From assembly GCA_013336365.1 (NCBI GenBank), contig JAAXTT010000075.1, forward strand, positions 1 to 7,318: DNA of 7,318 bases. Reading direction: 5' to 3'. This DNA is from Peptococcaceae bacterium (GTDB taxonomy: Bacteria; Bacillota; Desulfotomaculia; Desulfotomaculales; Desulfocucumaceae). The position numbers were made by a program, and so were the translations under genes. A model generated the notes under the pieces. It made no database searches. It was given only the letters and a program-made list of their open reading frames with translations, and was not told the origin of the DNA. Each line of letters opens with the position of its first letter. Position 1 is the first letter of the stretch. This document shows, piece after piece, positions 1 to 7,318 of this stretch.

Positions 1-1
1 G

Positions 2-349
2 CAGGCATTAGAGCTAGGTCGGCAGGTAGCAAAAAGTGAGCCATATCAAAAAATGACAGCCTTAAGAGAAAAGATTCTTGCCAATCCTGAGGATTCTAAG
101 CTGATGGAGGATTTGGAGAATTTAAGACAAAGCCTTAAAAGCAAACAGCAAATGGGTGGAGGTATTGAAGAAGAGGATCTGCGTCGTTTGAGCAGTATGG
201 AGGATGCTGCAATGTCCAAAGAAAATATTGCTATGTTTTATCAAGCGAAAACTGATTTTCAAGAAACAGCAAAAAAGGTAAATGCAAAGATGAGGGAAGG
301 TCTTAATGAGGGCAATGCTTCTGGCTCTCCATTCACTGGTATGTTTTAA
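2..349 (+). CDS. YlbF/YmcA-family (DUF964) protein, 5'-incomplete
   Basis: The frame is open from the first complete codon at position 2 to the TAA at 347-349, giving 115 visible residues. The true start lies before the window. The ATG at 53 is internal: the frame continues upstream of it with family-like sequence (ALELGRQVAKSEPYQKM) and no Shine-Dalgarno site precedes it. The small, charged, all-helical sequence, with an ELGR..KSEPYQK N-terminal pattern and a long Glu/Lys/Gln-rich middle, fits the YlbF/YmcA/YheA family. In Bacillus subtilis, YlbF and YmcA join YaaT in the Y-complex, which steers RNase Y mRNA processing and affects competence, sporulation and biofilm formation; YheA is a paralogue of unclear role. 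The visible part has no cysteine, so it lacks the Fe-S ligands reported for the B. subtilis complex and may be a generic family member. The tail is Gly/Ser-rich (GNASGSPFTGMF). Family assignment is fairly sure; the specific function is not. Confidence 0.85.
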   Translation, partial: QALELGRQVAKSEPYQKMTALREKILANPEDSKLMEDLENLRQSLKSKQQMGGGIEEEDLRRLSSMEDAAMSKENIAMFYQAKTDFQETAKKVNAKMREGLNEGNASGSPFTGMF

Positions 350-353
350 TAAT

Positions 354-383
354 TTGAAATAATTTATACCGGCAATTTGTAAT
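354..383 (+). promoter_or_regulatory. Weak sigma-A-like promoter candidate ahead of nrdG
   Basis: TTGAAA at 354-359 and TGTAAT at 378-383 each differ by one base from the consensus -35 and -10 boxes and are 18 bases apart. Initiation would fall near 390, giving a leader of about 77 bases before nrdG. The region is AT-rich, so a match of this quality can occur by chance. It is the only reasonable promoter match I found in the gap, but transcription may instead read through from upstream. Confidence 0.25.
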
Positions 384-387
384 TGCG

Positions 388-436
388 GCAAAAAGCAGAA
401 AAAAGCTATTAATTAAAAGCTCTTCTGCTTTTTTGC
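388..436 (+). terminator. Probable intrinsic terminator after the YlbF-family gene
   Basis: The left arm at 388-400 (GCAAAAAGCAGAA) pairs with the right arm at 423-436 (TTCTGCTTTTTTGC), with one extra T in the right arm. The core is the 6-bp pairing GCAGAA/TTCTGC, flanked by an A-tract on the left and a run of six T on the right. A second T-run follows at 443-448. AGCT at 404-407 and 418-421 can extend the pairing inside a large AT-rich loop. The stem has few GC pairs, so termination may be partial. The matching A-tract and T-tract could allow function in both directions, but no converging gene is present. The hairpin begins 38 bases after the upstream stop codon. Confidence 0.5.
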
Positions 437-467
437 AATCAATTTTTTATTAATCAGGTGAAATATT

Positions 468-968
468 ATGAAGACCATTAGATTGGCAGGTATAACCTCT
501 GAAAGCGTAGTAGATGGAACCGGCATAAGATATGTTGTCTGGGCCCAGGGCTGTAGACACAGGTGTGTAGGTTGCCACAGTCTTAACACCTGGGATTTTG
601 CGGGAGGGCAAGAAAGAAATATTGTTGAAATAATAGCCGATATTAGTAAAAACAAGCTCCTCAAGGGGGTCACCTTTTCAGGAGGGGATCCATTTGAACA
701 GCCGGAAAAATTTGTCTATATTGCCCGGGAAGTCAAAAAACTAGGCCTGGATATTTGGTGTTATACAGGCTATCTTTATGAAGAGATAAAGGAAGGATCG
801 AGTAATTCAGGCCGACAGAAATTACTGGCTGAAGTTGATTTTTTAGTAGATGGTCCCTTTTTAGAGCAAGAAAAGGATCCACAGCTGGCGTTTAGGGGAT
901 CGAGAAATCAGAGAATCATTGATATGGAAAAAACCAGAAAAAATAACAGAATAATTTTATGGGAATAA
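468..968 (+). CDS. nrdG: Anaerobic ribonucleotide reductase activating protein (radical SAM)
   Basis: This 166-residue protein is a radical-SAM activase. It uses a [4Fe-4S] cluster and S-adenosylmethionine to generate the glycyl radical on class III ribonucleotide reductase NrdD, allowing anaerobic dNTP synthesis in the cytoplasm. The cluster-binding CX3CX2C motif is C29, C33 and C36 within GCRHRCVGCH. DGTGIR (17-22) and the SAM-contacting SGGDP stretch (71-75) are in the expected places. The length fits NrdG (about 150-175 residues). The ATG at 468 is supported by AGGTGA at 456-461, six bases upstream. The stop is 16 bases before addB, implying an operon with addBA. No nrdD is visible, so the partner enzyme must be encoded elsewhere if it is the usual one. 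Activation of a different glycyl-radical enzyme is possible but less likely, because these short activases lack the extra ferredoxin domain found in many of the pyruvate formate-lyase-type activases. Confidence 0.92.
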   Translation: MKTIRLAGITSESVVDGTGIRYVVWAQGCRHRCVGCHSLNTWDFAGGQERNIVEIIADISKNKLLKGVTFSGGDPFEQPEKFVYIAREVKKLGLDIWCYTGYLYEEIKEGSSNSGRQKLLAEVDFLVDGPFLEQEKDPQLAFRGSRNQRIIDMEKTRKNNRIILWE

Positions 969-984
969 GGCTGGAGGATTCCTT

Positions 985-3900
985 ATGAGCCTGAGATTTG
1001 TTTATGGTAGAGCCGGCAGTGGCAAGACCAGGTACTGCCTAGAGGAGATAAAATCCAGGATTGCCGGTGGTGCCCAGGAACCATTGGTGCTTTTGGTTCC
1101 TGAGCAGTATACCTTCCAAGGGGAAAAAGATTTGATTACCTTGCTGGAAACAGGAGGTATTCTTAAAACTGAGGTTTTAAGCTTCAGACGTATTGCTTAT
1201 CGAATATTTCATCAGGTGGGGGGAATTACCTACCCACATATTCATTCCGCAGGCAAATCAATGATTATATATAGGATACTGGATGTTTTTAAGAATGAAA
1301 TCAAGGTGTTCTCCAAATCTGCTGACAGGCAAGGTTTTGTAAGCACTATCAGTGAATTGATTACTGAATTAAAGCAGCATAATATCAGTCCTCAATCTCT
1401 TGAGAAGGCAGTGGACTCTCTTCAACAGGATAATCCTTTAAGGGAGAAAATCCAAGAGCTCAATTTGATTTATATCAATTATGAGAAAATGATTTCAGAA
1501 AAATACCGTGATGCAGACGATGATTTGAGTCTTGCGGCAAAAAAACTGACATCTTCCACAATCTATGATGGTGCAGAAATTTGGGTGGATGGTTTTTCAG
1601 GTTTCACTCCCCAGGAATACACCTTGATTAAAATGCTTTTGACAAAGGCTAAAAGAGTAACCATCAGCTTATGTACTGACAATTTGCCGGGAATAGAGAG
1701 CAAACAGGATTCTGATATTTTTTCCTCAGTAAAGAATGTATATCGTAATTTGATCAAAAACGCAAAGGAATTAGGAATCAAGGTTGAGTCTGAGGTTTTT
1801 TTAGGTGAAGGACTTTTGCGCAGATTTAATGCAAGCAGTGAGCTTGCACATTTAGAGAGGAATATTAATGCCTATCCCTATGAAGTCTATATAGGAAAAA
1901 CTGAAGATATTTGCTTGGCATCCTTTGCATCAATGTTTTCGGAGGTAGATTCAGCCGCCAGAGAGATTGTTAGATTGTGTAGGGATGAAGGGATGCACTA
2001 TCGAGATATTGGGGTGGCGGCAAGAAATTTAGAAGCCTATGAGGCTACGATAGAAGCAGTGTTTTCCGAATATGAGATACCCTATTTTATAGACAGCAAA
2101 ATAGATCTGGTCAACAATCCCCTAGTAAAGCTAATTCGATCAATGCTGGATATTTTTATCGATAACTGGTCCTATGAAGCGGTTTTTCGTTATCTTAAAA
2201 GCGGACTTACAGGGATTGAGAGGGACAGAATAGATAAGCTTGAAAATTATGTTCTTGCTTGCGGAATAAGGAGCACCCAATGGAACAGCGAGCAGGACTG
2301 GGATATGCTACCGGGCTTTAATGGAGGAGGATATTTCTTCTTGGACAAAGACCGGGAACTAAAAGAGATCAATCAGACAAGATATGATATTTCCGGACCA
2401 TTGCAGGAATTCAGAAAAAAAACCAAGGGTGGGGTAAAGACTGTTGATATGTGTACTGAGCTTTATTCCTTTCTTTGTTCGATTCAGGTTCCGGAGCAGA
2501 TAGAAAAAATAATAGAAAAATTTAAAGAAGAAAGCAGGATAAGTCTGGCAAATGAATATTCCCAGGTTTGGAATATAGTTATTCAGTTGTTTGACCAGAT
2601 TGTGGAAGTTATGGGTGAGGAAGCCTGCGGAGTTGAGAGATTTGCAAAGGTACTAAATATTGGACTTGAAGAGTACAAGGTTGGTTTGATTCCCCCATCT
2701 CTTGATCAGGTTTTGGTGGGCAGCATTGAACGTTCTAAAAGCCATGAAGTAAAAGGACTATTAATTTTTGGTGTTAATGATGGAATATTCCCTTCAGCTA
2801 TTCCCCAGGAAGGTATTCTTACCGACTATGAAAGAGCGGCACTGGATAATCTTGGAATTGAATTGGCAAGTGATACCAGAAGCAGGGCATTTGAGGAGCA
2901 ATACTTAGTTTATAAAGCGCTAACCACCCCGGGAAGGTATCTAAGACTCAGTTGGCTGACATCGGATTGTGATGGAAGAGCTATGAGACCTTCTATAATT
3001 ATATCCAGAATGAAAAAGCTTTTTCCGGCTATTAATGAACGCAGTGATATATTAAATGACTCAGACAGAGAACCAATGGAACTTATTTCCAGGGAGATAC
3101 CGGCGTTTAAACATATGGCGGTGTCTTTAAGGGAAACAAAGGGCAATAAAAATGCAGCTGATTTTTGGGGAGAGGTATTTAATTGGTTTGCTGCTAAGGA
3201 AGGCTGGTCAGATAAAAGCAAGCTACTAAGGGATGCCTTAGAGGCAAAGAATATTGCTTACCCAATCAGCAAAGAAAAAACAAGGCTACTCTATGGTCAG
3301 CCTGTTTATTCGAGTGTATCCAAGCTTGAAAAATATCAGTCCTGTTCCTTCGCCTATTATGTCCAGTTTGGATTAGGTGCCAGAGAGCGAAAGATTTACA
3401 GCTTAAGCCCACCTGATATAGGAACCTTTCTTCATGAGGCAATTGAAAAATTCTCTCTGGAACTGTTAAAAGAGGAATTGGCTTGGGAGAATATTAATCC
3501 TGAATGGTGCCAGGAAAAAATCGCTCAAATTGTTGATGAAATGATTGGGAAAATAAAGGGGGCTGGCTATTCAAGCTCCAAAAGACACAGAATTATTTTA
3601 TCCAGATTAAAAAGAGTAATTGTCAGGTCTGCATTGCTTATTTCTGAGCATATGCGCAGAGGCAATTTTTTACCTGTAGGCTATGAGGTTGGATTTGGAG
3701 AAAAGCATGAATTCCCTCCGGTTATTGTCAGCCTTGATTCCGGCGAACAGGTTTATCTAAATGGCAGGATTGACCGGGTAGATTTGCTTAAATCCAAGGA
3801 AGGCAGCTATCTTCGCATCGTTGATTACAAATTAAGCAAAAAAGAATTTAAATTATCGGATGTATACAATGGGCTCCAAATTCAGTTGCTTACCTATTTT

Positions 3901-4428
3901 GATGCTATTTGGGAAAGCAATAGGTATGCTGAGCCGGTGATTCCTGGCGGGCTACTGTACTTTACTCTAGATGACCCGGTTGTCAGGGAAAACACAAAAA
4001 AGACCAGAGAACAAATTGAGGAGTCTATTATGAAAACCCTCCGAATGGAGGGACTTCTTCTGGCGGATGTCGATTTGATTAGGCAAATGGATAAAGACCT
4101 AGAGGGCTCATCTCTAATCATACCGGCAAGAATTAATAAGGGGAATACTCTGGGAAAATCATCCGTCGTCTCCTTAGAGCAGTTCCATCAGTTAAGACGG
4201 CATGTCAGAGAGCTGTTAAAAGGTTTGTGTGAAGATATTTTCCTGGGAGATGTTTCTATAAATCCATATAGAAAAACAAAGATCACATCCTGCACATATT
4301 GTTTATATTCATCGATATGTCAGTTTGATTCTCTCCGGCAGGAAAATAAATTCAGAATACTAACTGACCTAAAGGAGTCAGAAATTTGGGACAGGATAAA
4401 GAACGGAGGTATTCAGGATGAAGATTAA
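985..4428 (+). CDS. addB: AddAB helicase-nuclease, subunit AddB
   Basis: This 1147-residue protein is the AddB subunit of the AddAB double-strand-break resection enzyme. Its length matches B. subtilis AddB (about 1166). The N-terminal part is an SF1-like helicase fold with a Walker A motif at 8-15 (GRAGSGKT) and a degenerate motif II near 199-211 (WVDGFSGFTPQE). VGSIERSK followed by FGVNDGIFP (578-603) is typical of AddB. In characterised AddAB this fold does not drive unwinding but scans for Chi. The C-terminal RecB-like nuclease has H817, D930/D933 (GRIDRVD), D947-Y948-K949 and Q967..Y971; in the family it cuts the 5'-ended strand. Four cysteines, C787 and C1103/C1106/C1112 (CX2CX5C), match the [4Fe-4S] staple of B. 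subtilis AddB in order and spacing. GGAGG at 973-977, seven bases before the ATG, supports the start. It lies 16 bases after nrdG and overlaps addA by 11 bases. Nothing appears damaged. Confidence 0.98.
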   Translation: MSLRFVYGRAGSGKTRYCLEEIKSRIAGGAQEPLVLLVPEQYTFQGEKDLITLLETGGILKTEVLSFRRIAYRIFHQVGGITYPHIHSAGKSMIIYRILDVFKNEIKVFSKSADRQGFVSTISELITELKQHNISPQSLEKAVDSLQQDNPLREKIQELNLIYINYEKMISEKYRDADDDLSLAAKKLTSSTIYDGAEIWVDGFSGFTPQEYTLIKMLLTKAKRVTISLCTDNLPGIESKQDSDIFSSVKNVYRNLIKNAKELGIKVESEVFLGEGLLRRFNASSELAHLERNINAYPYEVYIGKTEDICLASFASMFSEVDSAAREIVRLCRDEGMHYRDIGVAARNLEAYEATIEAVFSEYEIPYFIDSKIDLVNNPLVKLIRSMLDIFIDNWSYEAVFRYLKSGLTGIERDRIDKLENYVLACGIRSTQWNSEQDWDMLPGFNGGGYFFLDKDRELKEINQTRYDISGPLQEFRKKTKGGVKTVDMCTELYSFLCSIQVPEQIEKIIEKFKEESRISLANEYSQVWNIVIQLFDQIVEVMGEEACGVERFAKVLNIGLEEYKVGLIPPSLDQVLVGSIERSKSHEVKGLLIFGVNDGIFPSAIPQEGILTDYERAALDNLGIELASDTRSRAFEEQYLVYKALTTPGRYLRLSWLTSDCDGRAMRPSIIISRMKKLFPAINERSDILNDSDREPMELISREIPAFKHMAVSLRETKGNKNAADFWGEVFNWFAAKEGWSDKSKLLRDALEAKNIAYPISKEKTRLLYGQPVYSSVSKLEKYQSCSFAYYVQFGLGARERKIYSLSPPDIGTFLHEAIEKFSLELLKEELAWENINPEWCQEKIAQIVDEMIGKIKGAGYSSSKRHRIILSRLKRVIVRSALLISEHMRRGNFLPVGYEVGFGEKHEFPPVIVSLDSGEQVYLNGRIDRVDLLKSKEGSYLRIVDYKLSKKEFKLSDVYNGLQIQLLTYFDAIWESNRYAEPVIPGGLLYFTLDDPVVRENTKKTREQIEESIMKTLRMEGLLLADVDLIRQMDKDLEGSSLIIPARINKGNTLGKSSVVSLEQFHQLRRHVRELLKGLCEDIFLGDVSINPYRKTKITSCTYCLYSSICQFDSLRQENKFRILTDLKESEIWDRIKNGGIQDED
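4405..4410 (+). promoter_or_regulatory. addA ribosome binding site inside addB
   Basis: GGAGGT lies seven bases before the ATG at 4418, within the last codons of addB. It fixes the addA start and places it 11 bases upstream of the end of the addB stop codon. This arrangement favours translational coupling and similar output of the two subunits, which work as a 1:1 heterodimer. Confidence 0.85.
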
Positions 4429-7318
4429 AAATAATTGGACTGAAGCTCAATGGGATGCCATCACAGAAAACGATTGTAATTTATTGGTTGCCGCTGCTGC
4501 CGGAGCAGGAAAGACTGCAGTATTAGTAGAGAGGATAATGTGCAAAATTACCGATCCTGCAAATTCAGTAGATATTGACAGGCTTCTAATCATGACCTTC
4601 ACCAATGCTGCCGCTGCTGAAATGAGAGACAGAATTTCCTCAGCAATCTCATATTTATTGGAAAATAATTCTGATAATTATGGAGGCAATATCCAAAAAC
4701 AGCTGACTTTACTAAGCAAAGCCAGTATTACTACCATTCATTCTTTTTGTCTGGAGGTAGTAAGAAGCAATTTTCAAAGGATTGATATTGACCCTGGTTT
4801 TAAGATAATGGAAGATACTGAAGCTGTTTTAATGAAGATAGAGGTCATTAACGAATTATTTGATGAAAAATATGAAAATGATGATCAGGATTTTTTTGAG
4901 CTATTGGATTGTTATGGAGGAAAAAGCGATGACCTTGCTTTGCAGGAGATAGCTTTGGATTTGTATGATTTTATCCAGAGAAGTCCATGGCCGGATAAGT
5001 GGTTTTATGAGATGACAGAAGGGCTGAATCTTTCTAAAGACCTGGATTTTATCGAAACCTCTTGGGGGAGAGTGCTAGTTAACTCAGTTGCTGTTCAGTT
5101 AAGGGGTATGAGAGATGCTATGTCCAAAGCACTGGCAATGATTAGCAATAATTCCGGTTTGGAAAAATATCGATATGTTTTTGCTGAGGATTTGTCCAAT
5201 CTGGAATTATTGCTTGATAAATGTACAAGGACCCACTTGGAATGGGATGATATATACAGAGAGTTTGTCAATCAGAAGTTTATGAGGCTTCCCCCGGCAG
5301 GCAAGGACGCAGATAAGGAGATACAGGAAGCGGTAAAGGAAATTAGAAATGAAGCAAAGGCCAGGCTTGAAAAAATAAAAAAGACTACGTTTTATTCGGA
5401 CTCCAGTGAGGTTATAAAGGATATTTCAAGTATGTATCCGGTAATAAAAAGCTTGGTAGGGCTGGTCCTGGATTTTGCTCAAAGATTTTCTGATAAAAAG
5501 AGCAAAAAATCAGTTGTTGATTTTAATGATTTGGAACATTTTTGTCTGGAAATACTTACCCAAAGGGGAGAAAATGGTGAAATTATTCCCTCAGCGGCGG
5601 CTGAGGGCTACCGAGATAGGTATTTTGAGGTTTTGGTTGATGAATATCAGGACAGCAATCTTATTCAAGAGGCAATAATAAGAATGGTTTCCAGAATTGA
5701 CAGGGGAACGCCTAATATTTTTATGGTGGGAGATGTTAAGCAGAGCATATACCGTTTCAGGCAGGCAAGACCGGAATTATTTCTTGAAAAATACCGAAAC
5801 TATTCCAGTGACAAGGGTAGCCCTTACAGGAAAATAGTGTTGCTCAGGAATTTTAGAAGTCGCAGGGAAGTTATAGATGGAATCAATTTTATTTTTAAAC
5901 AGATAATGTCCAAAGGTGTGGGAGAACTGGATTATGATGAGGTTGAATATTTGAATCCGGGGGCATCCTTCCCCGAGAATGATAGGGAAAAATCTCTAGC
6001 CGGAGGACCGGTAGAATTGCATTTAATTGAGACAAAAGAGGTCAGCCGGGAACCTTTGCCCCATGATTTAGAGGAACCGGAGGAGTTTTCTGAGGATGAA
6101 GAGGCGGAGGAAGAGAGACTGGATGATATTCAGGCTGAAGCCAGATTGGTGGCAGGGAGGATAAAGACACTTCTGCAGGGGGATGCTGAAGAAAGCCCCT
6201 TTTCGGTATATGACAGGGGACTTGGGACGTACAGGCAGGCAGAATACCGGGATATTGTTATTCTGCTGAGGACGGTTAAAAAATGGTCGGATATTTTCTC
6301 TGAGGAGTTTGAAATCCAGAAAATTCCTGTATTTGCCGATATTGGAACAGGGTTTTTTAAAACTCCGGAGGTTCAGGTTATTTTGTCTTTGCTTCAAATA
6401 ATTGACAATCCAATTCAAGATATCCCCCTTCTGTCTGTTTTAAGGTCTCCAATAGTTTCCTTTAGCACTGAGGATTTGGCTGATCTAAGGTTGATGGATA
6501 AGAGGGCGAATTTATACGAGGCACTGCAGCTTTTGGCAGAAAAACATGAGGGGGAGGCCGGTGCAAAGAGCCGATTATTTCTGTTGGACTTGCAAAGATG
6601 GCGAGATACGTCGTTATACTTGCCGATAGATCAGCTATTGTGGCAAATATACAGTGAAACCGGGTATCTGGGAATAGTAGGTGCCATGCCGGGAGGAGAG
6701 CAGCGTCAAGCCAATCTTCATGTTTTATTTGAGAGAGCAAGACAATATGAAGAGGGCTCTTACAGGGGACTCTTTAATTTTATTAACTTTGTCGATAAAT
6801 TAAAGAGTAGCAGAGGGGATATGGGAAGTGCAAAGCTACTGGGTGAAAATGACAATGTTGTTAGGATTATGAGTATTCATAAAAGCAAGGGTCTGGAATT
6901 TCCAATAGTATTTCTTGCCGGCACTGGTAAAAGGATTAATCTTCAAGATATGAATAAGAGTATTCTAGTCCATCAGGAGCTTGGTTTCGGTCCGGATGTT
7001 GTTGACCACAGAGAGAGAATTGTTTATCCGTCTTTATCTAAGCAGGCTATCCGGGACAAGATAAAGGTAGAAACATATTCAGAGGAATTAAGAATACTTT
7101 ATGTTGCTTTAACAAGAGCCAGAGAAAAACTGATTATTACCGGGGCTCTTAATAATATTGAAGCTAGAGCAACAAAATGGTTTTCCGGGGGATCAGTAAA
7201 GGTGCTTCCTCTACCGGAGGATGGAATTCTAAAGAGCTGCAACTATTTGGATTGGCTTGGAGCTGCTTTGATCAGACATAAAAAATATGGTGGAGCACTA
7301 AGGATACACGTTAGGAAT
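4418..7318 (+). CDS. addA: AddAB helicase-nuclease, subunit AddA, 3'-incomplete
   Basis: The frame runs open for 967 codons to the window edge. AddA is the motor subunit: an SF1A (UvrD/Rep-like) 3'-5' helicase that unwinds DNA ends, with a C-terminal nuclease for the 3'-ended strand. Visible motifs in order are the Q motif (WTEAQWDAI, 7-15), Walker A (AAAAGAGKT, 25-33), motif Ia (TFTNAAAAEMRDR, 60-72), TIHSFC (106-111), motif II (VDEYQD, 407-412), motif III (VGDVKQSIYRFR, 437-448), motif IV (LLRNFRS, 475-481), motif V (SIHKSKGLEF, 819-828) and motif VI (YVALTRAREKL, 895-905). The stretch GYLGIVGAMPGGEQRQANL (749-767) is characteristic of AddA. Family members are about 1230 residues, so roughly 260 are missing, including the RecB-type nuclease motif (DYKTD-like). 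A linker at 548-570 is strongly acidic. The start is set by GGAGGT at 4405-4410. The cut-off is caused by the window edge; there is no internal stop or frameshift. Confidence 0.97.
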   Translation, partial: MKIKNNWTEAQWDAITENDCNLLVAAAAGAGKTAVLVERIMCKITDPANSVDIDRLLIMTFTNAAAAEMRDRISSAISYLLENNSDNYGGNIQKQLTLLSKASITTIHSFCLEVVRSNFQRIDIDPGFKIMEDTEAVLMKIEVINELFDEKYENDDQDFFELLDCYGGKSDDLALQEIALDLYDFIQRSPWPDKWFYEMTEGLNLSKDLDFIETSWGRVLVNSVAVQLRGMRDAMSKALAMISNNSGLEKYRYVFAEDLSNLELLLDKCTRTHLEWDDIYREFVNQKFMRLPPAGKDADKEIQEAVKEIRNEAKARLEKIKKTTFYSDSSEVIKDISSMYPVIKSLVGLVLDFAQRFSDKKSKKSVVDFNDLEHFCLEILTQRGENGEIIPSAAAEGYRDRYFEVLVDEYQDSNLIQEAIIRMVSRIDRGTPNIFMVGDVKQSIYRFRQARPELFLEKYRNYSSDKGSPYRKIVLLRNFRSRREVIDGINFIFKQIMSKGVGELDYDEVEYLNPGASFPENDREKSLAGGPVELHLIETKEVSREPLPHDLEEPEEFSEDEEAEEERLDDIQAEARLVAGRIKTLLQGDAEESPFSVYDRGLGTYRQAEYRDIVILLRTVKKWSDIFSEEFEIQKIPVFADIGTGFFKTPEVQVILSLLQIIDNPIQDIPLLSVLRSPIVSFSTEDLADLRLMDKRANLYEALQLLAEKHEGEAGAKSRLFLLDLQRWRDTSLYLPIDQLLWQIYSETGYLGIVGAMPGGEQRQANLHVLFERARQYEEGSYRGLFNFINFVDKLKSSRGDMGSAKLLGENDNVVRIMSIHKSKGLEFPIVFLAGTGKRINLQDMNKSILVHQELGFGPDVVDHRERIVYPSLSKQAIRDKIKVETYSEELRILYVALTRAREKLIITGALNNIEARATKWFSGGSVKVLPLPEDGILKSCNYLDWLGAALIRHKKYGGALRIHVRN

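Noticed and set aside
53..349. ATG at 53 as the start of a complete 98-residue gene
   Set aside because: The frame is open to the window edge with family-like sequence before this ATG, and no Shine-Dalgarno site precedes it. It is an internal methionine of a 5'-incomplete gene.
443..454. TATTAA at 448-453 as a -10 box close to nrdG
   Set aside because: There is no -35 box at a suitable distance, and initiation would fall inside or after the ribosome binding site.
122..673. Minus-strand open frames at 122-391 and 413-673
   Set aside because: They lie opposite the YlbF-family gene and the start of nrdG, lack recognisable domains, and the first crosses the terminator region. They are antisense shadows.
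1563..4121. Minus-strand open frames of 72-103 codons within addB (1563-1781, 2910-3221, 3894-4121)
   Set aside because: addB is intact and conserved across all three, and the antisense peptides show no family features.
2178..5597. AGCGG sequences (the B. subtilis Chi site) at 2178, 2200, 2835, 5329 and 5593, with CCGCT at 4491 and 4611
   Set aside because: About seven copies per strand are expected by chance for a 5-mer in 7.3 kb, so there is no enrichment. Chi also varies between species.
5475..6740. Open frames within addA: + strand 5475-5678, - strand 6068-6418 and 6462-6740
   Set aside because: The AddA reading frame continues through all of them with its conserved motifs, so these are out-of-frame shadows.
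4418..7318. Loss of the AddA nuclease domain as a natural truncation
   Set aside because: The frame is still open at the last base, so the missing C-terminus is due to the window edge.

Overview
The window is an ordinary, well-conserved stretch of chromosome from a low-GC, anaerobic Gram-positive bacterium, most likely a member of the Clostridia or a related Firmicutes lineage. This rests on the AT-rich base composition, strong GGAGG-type Shine-Dalgarno sites, the addB-addA gene order, a YlbF-family protein, and an oxygen-sensitive radical-SAM activase of anaerobic ribonucleotide reductase. No species can be named from the sequence alone.

All genes are on the + strand. Positions 2-349 hold the 3' part of a YlbF/YmcA-family gene whose start lies before the window. 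Positions 350-467 are intergenic and contain overlapping hairpins, the best being a probable terminator at 388-436, plus a weak promoter candidate. Next comes a compact three-gene unit: nrdG (468-968), addB (985-4428) and addA (4418 to the window edge, 3'-incomplete). The nrdG-addB gap is 16 bases. addB and addA overlap by 11 bases, and the addA ribosome binding site lies inside addB, so the three are very likely co-transcribed.

AddB and AddA form the AddAB helicase-nuclease, the Firmicutes counterpart of RecBCD. It resects double-strand ends up to a Chi site and prepares the 3' strand for RecA. NrdG makes the glycyl radical on the anaerobic class III ribonucleotide reductase, which supplies dNTPs. 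A shared role in DNA supply and repair is therefore plausible but inferred; no nrdD is visible here.

I translated addA codon by codon from 4418 to 7318 and found no frameshift or stop. All SF1A helicase motifs are present; only the C-terminal nuclease domain lies beyond the edge. I found no mobile element, CRISPR array, tRNA, rRNA or clear repeat, and no candidate for a previously undescribed system. The findings are modest points of context and structure.
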